Of a DNA stretch of 38,900 bases, positions 33,249 through 38,900 are shown in pieces. Below the pieces are notes generated by a model. The model was not told where the DNA came from. It did no database searches and worked only from the letters and a program-made list of their open reading frames with translations. Position 1 is the first letter of the stretch; every line of letters begins with the position of its first letter. The position numbers and the translations under genes are program-made. The DNA is taken from the NCBI GenBank assembly GCA_017399915.1, contig JAFQAS010000008.1:1-38900 (forward strand), in the 5' to 3' direction. The DNA is from Muribaculaceae bacterium. GTDB taxonomy: Bacteria; Bacteroidota; Bacteroidia; Bacteroidales; Muribaculaceae.

Positions 33249-36200
33249 ATGAACATTTTTACTACTCTAAAACGTGCTACATTGCTCAGCGCAGCTGTGC
33301 TTTGTGGATTCGTGGCAAATGCTCAATTTGACTACGAAGGTATTACCTACAAGGTATCGGGCACTACAGTAATTATCCAAAAGCCATCGGCTACTATTGG
33401 AACTTACTCTGGTGACCTTGTTATTCCCGAAACAGTTCCTTACAATGGTAAGGATTACACAGTAGCAAGTGCTGTTGCTGGAGCATTCAAAGGTAACGAA
33501 GCTATCACAAGCGTTCAATTGCCTAACTCTATCAACAAATTTATCAAAGGTCAGTTCTCAAAATGTACTAACTTGAGAAAAGTAAACATCCCAACAGGTG
33601 TTACTGCTTTCCCTGGTAACGTATTTGAATACTGTTCTTCTCTTGACTCAATCGTTATCCCTGCTAACATTACATCTATCATTGGTGGACAATTCAACGG
33701 TTGTACCGGTTTGAAATATATCGAGTTTGCTGAAGCTGAAACAGAAATCGAAGTTGACAATGCCAGCGGTCTTCAAGCAAAATATACTGCAGGTAGCGGT
33801 GATGCTGCTGTAGATTATATCAGCACTCTTGAAGAAGTGGTAGTAAATCGTCCAATGAAAGCAATGCAACCTGCTAAAAACCCATGGCGTGGCAACGCTT
33901 CAATCAAGAAAGTAACATTTGGTGGCAAATGTACAGCTGTTTACTCAAATATGTTTGAAAACTGTACTTCACTTACAGAAATCAACATCCCTGCAACAGT
34001 GACTTCTCTTGCTGCAAATGCATTCGCTAACACAGGTATCGCTTCTCTTGACCTCCACGGTGGTATTGCTACAATCTCAAGCTCTGCTTTCCAAGGTTGT
34101 AAAAATCTTACTACAGTGAAACTCAACGAAGGTACTACTTTCATCGATGCTCTTGCATTCAATGGCTCACCAATATCTTCTCTTTCATTGCCAGCTTCAT
34201 TGACTACTATCGGCAAACAAGCGTTCAACAACTGTGCTCTCACAGGCGACATCGTTCTTCCTGCTGCAGTAGCTCGTATCAACGACTTGGCTTTCTCTGG
34301 CAACACTGCAATGAAAACAATGGCGCTTCCTGCTTCACTTACTAACCTCGGTGAAGGTGTGTTCCAAGGCTGTACAGGTCTTACTGCTATCACAGTTGAC
34401 GCTGCTAACACTGCTTACAAAGTAAAAGAAACAGGTGTTGTAACAACTATCGACGGTGCAACTGCTCTTGCTTATCCAATAGCTTCAGCTAACGCTTCAG
34501 TTGTAGATGCTGAAATCACAAAAGTAGGTGCTTATACATTCCAAAACGCAACTAACCTTACTACTATCACTCTTGATAACTGTGTTAACTATGGTGACTA
34601 TTCACTTGCTAACACAGGTGCTGAAACACTTGCAGTTAAAGGCACAGTAGGTCGTTATGTTGCTGCTAACAATGCAAAACTAACTTCTCTTTCAATCGAT
34701 TGTAACGAAGTTCCTGTAGGTATCGCTCAAAACTGTGCTGCCCTTGCTACATTTACAAGCGCTCAAGATGTTCTTGTTGTAAAACAAGATGCATTCGCAG
34801 GTACTGCTGCATTGAAAGAAATCAACCTCGGTGGTCTCCTTTGTATCCTCGAAGCAGGTGCATTTGCTGACTGTGGTGTTGAAACACTTATCGTAGGTGC
34901 TGCTACTCCAGCAGCTATGGCTCAAGGTGTGTTTACTGAAGCTAACTCAGGTATTACTTGTAAAGTTCCTACTTCAGCAGTTGAAGCATACAAAGCTGCT
35001 GCAGGTTGGCAATATCTTAACGTAGTAGGTGATGCTAACATCGCACTTAAGGGTGAAAACATCACAATGCCTTATGGTCTCTACTATGCAGGTAAAGATG
35101 GTATGATCCACGGTATCGGTAACATGGGCGAAAAAGCTACTTATGATGTAGGTGGTGTTCCTCACACTTTCCAACTCGTTGAATTCAAAAACCGTATCTA
35201 CGGTGCAAGCGCAGGTGTGTCATTTACTTATACTGCTACTGCAGGTAATGAAGGTGATGGTAAATTGTTCTACATCTCACAAATCGACGGTAATACATTC
35301 CAAGCAGTCGTTCTTGACAACGCAGGTAACAATGCCTACAAAGACCCAATGGGACTTTATATCTATGGTGACACTCTTTATGTAAACGACCGTAACGTTT
35401 GCGTTCGTAAGATTTCAGCCGACGCTATCGCTCTTCCTCAAGACTATCCTTCTTGGATGGAAAACAACTGGATGGGTTACTATAACATGAACTGGGTATA
35501 TGGTTGTATCAAGGCCGGTTTCGCTATCACTCAAGAAGAAGGTGCTCCTCTTTACTGGGTAGGTATGCGTTATAATGGTAATGGTATCTATCGCTTCAAA
35601 CAAGAAAACATCGGTACATCATCAGTTCCAGGTGCAGTTCCCGATCAAACTAAATATGCTCCAATCTTGGCTAACGTAATGTCACAACCAAGTGCATTCT
35701 ATATCGACGAAGCAAACAACCACTTCTATGTATATATTTGTGCAGGTAATGGTATCAGCGCAGGTCTTTACCGTGTAAACTTAGATGCTCTTCTTGCAAA
35801 TCCTGATCCAAGTGACTTCTCAGCTCTCAACCCAATCTTGGTTGACGGTTCTCCAATCAAACTTGAAGGTGCTGCAGGTTCACAAGAAACAGCTATCACT
35901 CAACTTGCTCCAAGTGAAGACGGTTACCTCTACTGGTGTTATATCGCTCCAAGCGATGCAACAAAAGTTGTAGGTACTCCAGCTGAAGCATTTGACGAAA
36001 CTAACCCATTGCACAAAACAGGTATCAAACGTATCAAACTCGGTGAAGAAACTCCAAAAGTAGAACTTCACATTGCCGACGTTGAAGGTTATGGTGTTGT
36101 TCCTGTGAAATATACTCCTGGTATTGACGGTGTTGAATCAGTAGTTGTAGCAGTTGATCGTCTCCAAGTTATTGGTGATGCTGTAACAGTAATGGAAGAT

Positions 36201-36359
36201 GCAGTTGTTTATGTTTACAACACTGCAGGTGTTCTCGTAGCTCAAGAAGCTGTAAATGGCGTAGAATCAGTTTCATTGGCTGACCAAGCTAATGGTGTTT
36301 ACGTTGTTAAAGCTGTCTTCGCTGACGGTGCAGAACAAGTAGTAAAAGTTGTTCGCTAA
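33249..36359 (+). CDS. Secreted leucine-rich repeat (BspA type) protein with type IX sorting domain
   Basis: This 1036-residue surface or secreted protein has a signal peptide (about 1-25, cleavage near ANA-QF). Residues about 45-600 are repeats of the BspA/LRR_5 type (for example AFxGCxxLTTVKLNEGTT, LPASLTTIGKQAF). A second domain (about 610-950) of strand-rich sequence, with YAGKDGMIHGIGNMG and recurrent GxGxYRF or GLYIYGDTLYV strands, looks like a beta-propeller. The C-terminal type A sorting domain (about 960-1036) ends GVYVVKAVFADG then KVVR. Codons are nearly as biased as in tuf and the ribosomal genes (GGT, GCT, ACT or ACA, AAC, CGT), which points to very high expression. BspA-type proteins often bind host proteins or cells; binding here is not shown. 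A terminator follows at 36382. Confidence 0.92.
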   Translation: MNIFTTLKRATLLSAAVLCGFVANAQFDYEGITYKVSGTTVIIQKPSATIGTYSGDLVIPETVPYNGKDYTVASAVAGAFKGNEAITSVQLPNSINKFIKGQFSKCTNLRKVNIPTGVTAFPGNVFEYCSSLDSIVIPANITSIIGGQFNGCTGLKYIEFAEAETEIEVDNASGLQAKYTAGSGDAAVDYISTLEEVVVNRPMKAMQPAKNPWRGNASIKKVTFGGKCTAVYSNMFENCTSLTEINIPATVTSLAANAFANTGIASLDLHGGIATISSSAFQGCKNLTTVKLNEGTTFIDALAFNGSPISSLSLPASLTTIGKQAFNNCALTGDIVLPAAVARINDLAFSGNTAMKTMALPASLTNLGEGVFQGCTGLTAITVDAANTAYKVKETGVVTTIDGATALAYPIASANASVVDAEITKVGAYTFQNATNLTTITLDNCVNYGDYSLANTGAETLAVKGTVGRYVAANNAKLTSLSIDCNEVPVGIAQNCAALATFTSAQDVLVVKQDAFAGTAALKEINLGGLLCILEAGAFADCGVETLIVGAATPAAMAQGVFTEANSGITCKVPTSAVEAYKAAAGWQYLNVVGDANIALKGENITMPYGLYYAGKDGMIHGIGNMGEKATYDVGGVPHTFQLVEFKNRIYGASAGVSFTYTATAGNEGDGKLFYISQIDGNTFQAVVLDNAGNNAYKDPMGLYIYGDTLYVNDRNVCVRKISADAIALPQDYPSWMENNWMGYYNMNWVYGCIKAGFAITQEEGAPLYWVGMRYNGNGIYRFKQENIGTSSVPGAVPDQTKYAPILANVMSQPSAFYIDEANNHFYVYICAGNGISAGLYRVNLDALLANPDPSDFSALNPILVDGSPIKLEGAAGSQETAITQLAPSEDGYLYWCYIAPSDATKVVGTPAEAFDETNPLHKTGIKRIKLGEETPKVELHIADVEGYGVVPVKYTPGIDGVESVVVAVDRLQVIGDAVTVMEDAVVYVYNTAGVLVAQEAVNGVESVSLADQANGVYVVKAVFADGAEQVVKVVR

Positions 36360-36381
36360 TACATACTTCTATTTATATATT

Positions 36382-36420
36382 AAAGGTCTCGGGATTTTCC
36401 CGAGGCCTTTTTTGTTTTTT
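36382..36420 (+). terminator. Terminator after the leucine-rich repeat protein gene
   Basis: A 12-bp GC-rich stem with one G-T pair (36382-36393 with 36399-36410) is followed by TTTGTTTTTT. The T-tract also supplies the -33 box of the next gene's promoter. Confidence 0.9.
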
Positions 36421-36440
36421 AATGAAAATCACTACCTTTG
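36411..36440 (+). promoter_or_regulatory. Promoter of the C1 peptidase gene
   Basis: TTTG at 36411-36414, 18 nt, then TACCTTTG at 36433-36440. The -7 box is perfect; the -33 box lies in the T-tract of the preceding terminator. The leader is about 34 nt. Confidence 0.6.
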
Positions 36441-36480
36441 CAATTAGAATAGAAAAATATAAACAAAAAACATAAATAAG

Positions 36481-37683
36481 ATGAAGAAAGTATTAATGGC
36501 AATGCTTGGCGTTGGGGTAGCAATGAGTGCTATGGCCGATGATAAAGCAGAAAAGAAAGACTCGGTAGAGGGTTTTAAGTTTGAAGATGTGAAAGTGGTG
36601 AAAACCACATCGGTTAAAGACCAAAATATGTCGGGGACATGTTGGTGCTTTGCCGGAACATCGTTTTTTGAAGATGAAATACTTCGTAAAACAGGCATGG
36701 AATTAGACTTGTCAGAGATGTTTACCGTGCGTTATTGCTACGAAGAAAAGGCCGACCGCTATTTGCGTATGTATGGCTCAACCGCATTCTCTCCCGGGGG
36801 TAGCATTCTTGATGTCCCCTTGGTGTGGGAAAAGATTGGCGCAGTGCCCGAGGAGGTATATTCAGGATTGGGTTATGGCGAAGAAAAACATAACCATGGC
36901 GAGCTTCATGAAGTGCTTCAAGCCTATATGAAAGGGGTGGAGTCAAATCGTAATCGTCGCATTTCAACTGCATGGCGCAAGGGATTGAATGGAATTCTTG
37001 ACGCTTATCTTGGTGCAGTGCCCGAAACATTCACTTATCAAGGTAAAACATATACTCCACAGTCATTCGCTCAATCATTGGGGTTGAATATGGAAGACTA
37101 TGTAGCGGTGACATCATTCACACACCATCCATTCTATAAACCATTTGTGCTCGAAGTAGCTGATAATTGGTTCTGGGGATTGTATGAAAATGTTAAGCTC
37201 GACGAGTTGAAAGCTATCGTGGATAATGCCGTTGAAAATGGTTATTCGGTAGTGTGGGCAGCCGATGTGAGCGAAAAAGGATTTAAATATCGCGAAGGTT
37301 ATGCGTTGATGCCAAAGGGCAAAGATGTATCATCATTGGAAGGAACCGAACTTTCACGTTGGGTGACATTGAGCGACCAAGACCGCGAAAGAGAACGTTA
37401 TAAAATCGAAGGTCCTTGCGAAGAAATAGAAGTGACACAAGAGATGCGTCAAGATATGTTTGACCGTCAAGAAACTACCGACGACCATGGCATGGTAATC
37501 GTAGGGGTCGCTAAAGACCAAAAGGGCAACCGCTATTATAAGGTTAAAAACTCATGGGATACCAACCAAGTATATGGCGGATTCTTCTATGTTTCTGAAC
37601 CATACTTCCTCGCAAAAACAGTGAGCATTCTTGTAAATAAAGAAGCACTCCCTAAAGATATAGCAAAGAAGATAGGCAAATAA
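36481..37683 (+). CDS. Exported aminopeptidase C/bleomycin hydrolase-type cysteine peptidase (C1B)
   Basis: This papain-fold peptidase, 400 residues, has the catalytic set Q48, C54 (in SGTCWCF), H336 (in DDHGMVI) and N357 (in VKNSWD), with the long helical insertion typical of the bleomycin hydrolase subfamily. It carries a signal peptide (MKKVLMAMLGVGVAMSAMA), so it should act in the periplasm or outside, unlike the well-known cytoplasmic PepC and bleomycin hydrolase. Those enzymes are hexamers whose C-terminus enters the active site and limits them to aminopeptidase action; here a tail of KDIAKKIGK follows the last strand, so the same restriction is uncertain. It is monocistronic between its own promoter and the terminator at 37716-37759. 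Confidence 0.92.
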   Translation: MKKVLMAMLGVGVAMSAMADDKAEKKDSVEGFKFEDVKVVKTTSVKDQNMSGTCWCFAGTSFFEDEILRKTGMELDLSEMFTVRYCYEEKADRYLRMYGSTAFSPGGSILDVPLVWEKIGAVPEEVYSGLGYGEEKHNHGELHEVLQAYMKGVESNRNRRISTAWRKGLNGILDAYLGAVPETFTYQGKTYTPQSFAQSLGLNMEDYVAVTSFTHHPFYKPFVLEVADNWFWGLYENVKLDELKAIVDNAVENGYSVVWAADVSEKGFKYREGYALMPKGKDVSSLEGTELSRWVTLSDQDRERERYKIEGPCEEIEVTQEMRQDMFDRQETTDDHGMVIVGVAKDQKGNRYYKVKNSWDTNQVYGGFFYVSEPYFLAKTVSILVNKEALPKDIAKKIGK

Positions 37684-37715
37684 TTTTTGCTCTGATAAAA
37701 TTCTAAAAGGAATAG

Positions 37716-37759
37716 AAGAGGTCTCGGTCGCGGAATTAAAGCGATTGAGACCTCTTTTT
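37716..37759 (+). terminator. Terminator after the C1 peptidase gene
   Basis: A 16-bp stem with two G-T pairs (37716-37731 with 37741-37756) is followed by a short T-run (TTT, continuing the T-rich arm). Confidence 0.85.
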
Positions 37760-37813
37760 AAGTGAACAATAGTTTTGGTTGCATAAACCGGCTTTGTAGC
37801 AAAAAGGTGTGGG

Positions 37814-37834
37814 AATCCGTGCGAAGCACGGATT
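37814..37834. repeat. Short hairpin next to the dispersed element
   Basis: AATCCGTGC (37814-37822) and GCACGGATT (37826-37834) form a perfect 9-bp stem around GAA. A related GTGCTTCGCAC hairpin core recurs at about 37918-37928 within the element, so it may belong to it. Confidence 0.6.
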
Positions 37835-37856
37835 CTGAGAGAGGAGGGCAGTCTCC

Positions 37857-37940
37857 GTCCGGAGGTTTTGGGCTAACACCTTCAACCACGCGGTTATTAC
37901 ATATCGCTTCGCTCTCCGTGCTTCGCACGTTTCCCCTCGT
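37857..37940. repeat. Dispersed intergenic repeat, copy 2
   Basis: It begins GTCCGGAGGTTTTGGGCTA and contains TCAACCACGCGGTTATT and CGTGCTTCGCACG. It matches the element at 301-380 in order and orientation. Both copies lie a short way behind the terminator of a gene for an exported protein. Confidence 0.75.
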
Positions 37941-38183
37941 TTTTTGCCAGTGAACCGTTTTCTGCTTGCCTACACTAAAAAGATACTGAGCCCATAAATC
38001 CCCTTCGAGTAGAGGCTAAAGGCTTATAGTATGTTAAAAAAAATTTCAACCGCAAATATCCGTGATTAAGATAGATTATATCGTCATTTATGTATAATTA
38101 TTATGATGCATGAAAAAGAAAAACATCAGCTATAAGTTTTATTGTGCTAAAATCAAGACAAATTGAGTTAAAATAAGTTAAAT

Positions 38184-38215
38184 GGGGGGGGGTAATATAT
38201 TTAATTGTATATTTG
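38184..38215 (+). promoter_or_regulatory. G9 tract and -7 box, possible phase-variable promoter
   Basis: Nine consecutive Gs (38184-38192) occupy the place where a -33 box would be expected, 20 nt upstream of TATATTTG (38208-38215), a TAnnTTTG match. If used, the leader to the ATG at 38436 is about 215 nt. Length change by slippage could alter spacing or strength; this is inference. Confidence 0.4.
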
Positions 38216-38435
38216 CACCTATCTCATAAAAAAACTAACATATACGCAGTCTACATATAACTACATCAATTGTTGTACTTTTGAGCCCAAGATTTTGAAA
38301 GAGCTTCAAATGTGATTTTTGAAATATATGTCTATAGAGTTTCTTAATACACCTATAGCATTTTTCATATACATAGTATGTAACGATAGTTTGAATTGAA
38401 AAAATAATAAATACTAACTGATCAAAGATTTAATC

Positions 38436-38900
38436 ATGAAAAGACTTTTTGCAATTTTACTTGCCGTGGTGGTAGTGTCGGCATCGGCAGCACCCAAATT
38501 AGTTGGGCACCGTGGTAGTATATGGGGAGTTGAGAACACCCGAGAGGCTTTTATCAACGGTGTTAAAAAAGGAGGTTACGACTGCCTTGAAACCGACATC
38601 AAGGTTACCTTGGATGGAAAGTTTATTTGTTGGCACAATGATGTCATCGAAGCAGGTCAATTTGGATTTACCAAGGAATGTACAATCAATGCACATTCTC
38701 TCAAGTGGCTTCAAACCCAAACATTAATCCAAACACGCGATGGTGTGACTTACACAGGTACATTTTGTTCCTTTGAGGAATATCTCGACATCTGTAAAGA
38801 ATATAATGTGACTCCTGTGATTGAGCTAAAATGGGCCGATGGTATAAACTCTAATGACCAATCTAACATTCCGGCTCTTATGCAAATCGTGATTGATAAA
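38436..38900 (+). CDS. Exported glycerophosphodiester phosphodiesterase-family protein (5' part)
   Basis: The first 155 codons of a gene that continues past the window. A signal peptide (MKRLFAILLAVVVVSASA-A) is followed at once by the GDPD barrel start: H25 and R26 (LVGHRG), ENT at 34-36, E52 and D54 (LETDIKVTLDG), and H67 (CWHNDV), which are the catalytic histidines and metal ligands of the family. These enzymes split glycerophosphodiesters such as deacylated phospholipids into glycerol 3-phosphate and an alcohol; exported Bacteroidota members may act on other phosphodiesters. The HND triplet stands where many members have HD. The gene has a long 5' region with a G9 tract. Confidence 0.9.
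   Translation, partial: MKRLFAILLAVVVVSASAAPKLVGHRGSIWGVENTREAFINGVKKGGYDCLETDIKVTLDGKFICWHNDVIEAGQFGFTKECTINAHSLKWLQTQTLIQTRDGVTYTGTFCSFEEYLDICKEYNVTPVIELKWADGINSNDQSNIPALMQIVIDK

Larger units (their letters stand above)
37684..38435. other. Gene-free region with repeats, G9 tract and long leader
   Basis: After the terminator at 37716 come a short hairpin at 37814-37834, the second copy of the dispersed element (37857-37940), an AT-rich stretch, a run of nine Gs at 38184-38192, and a possible -7 box at 38208-38215. About 220 bp then lead to the phosphodiesterase start codon. The open frame at 37762-37953 consists of repeat sequence; I see no gene. Confidence 0.7.

Noticed and set aside
38276-38283. 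TACTTTTG as the phosphodiesterase promoter
   Set aside because: It fits the -7 consensus, but no TTTG-like box lies about 20 nt upstream, so I kept it only as an alternative to the one at 38208.

Overview
The window comes from a Bacteroidota chromosome, most likely an anaerobic gut member of the order Bacteroidales; a Muribaculaceae-like organism is my best guess, from gene content and style only. Evidence: promoters of the Bacteroidota type (about TTTG, 19-21 nt, TAnnTTTG), few Shine-Dalgarno sites, secreted proteins with type IX secretion C-terminal sorting domains, BspA-type leucine-rich repeats, PorT-type outer-membrane barrels, and an NfnAB flavin transhydrogenase suited to anaerobic redox metabolism. 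No insertion sequence, prophage, rRNA or CRISPR array is visible.

Layout. (1) 2-223 is the 3' end of a secreted protein gene. It is followed by about 900 bp of non-coding repeat mosaic: palindromes, a 59-bp tandem repeat, three copies of an AT-rich element, and an element repeated near the other end of the window. (2) 1148-3411 holds nfnAB, convergent with a minus-strand pair (aminopeptidase P, then a gamma-class carbonic anhydrase-like protein); a perfect 18-bp palindrome lies between them. (3) 6251-19228 is the core gene-expression block: tRNA-Thr(TGT), tRNA-Tyr, tRNA-Gly, tRNA-Thr(GGT), tuf, tRNA-Trp, secE, nusG, rplK, rplA, rplJ, rplL, rpoB, rpoC, all on the plus strand. It has a strong promoter at the front, internal hairpins after tuf and after rplL, and a terminator after rpoC. 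The order matches the E. coli thrU-tyrU-glyT-thrT-tufB / secE-nusG / rplKAJL-rpoBC region. (4) 19424-23252 is a tight minus-strand run: YitT-family membrane protein, DegT-family aminotransferase, divergent LemA-like protein, and an unrecognised three-helix membrane protein. (5) 23462-24985 encodes two tandem outer-membrane barrels of equal length. (6) 25023-26804 (minus) encodes an exported fusion of a gamma-glutamyl hydrolase (C26) and a membrane-dipeptidase-type enzyme (M19), divergent from dapF. (7) 27873-36359 holds two very large secreted proteins separated by a minus-strand tRNA with a CAT anticodon. (8) 36481-37683 is an exported papain-fold aminopeptidase C-like protein, followed by repeat-bearing non-coding DNA with a G9 tract and the start of an exported glycerophosphodiester phosphodiesterase that runs off the window.

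The central block supplies translation and transcription machinery. The flanks look like cell-envelope and nutrient functions: peptide and phosphodiester breakdown in the periplasm and surface-exposed proteins. The points most worth a second look are the C26-M19 fusion, the LemA-like/unknown membrane protein pair, the internally duplicated 1512-residue secreted protein, the dispersed non-coding repeats, and the G9 tract at a possible promoter.
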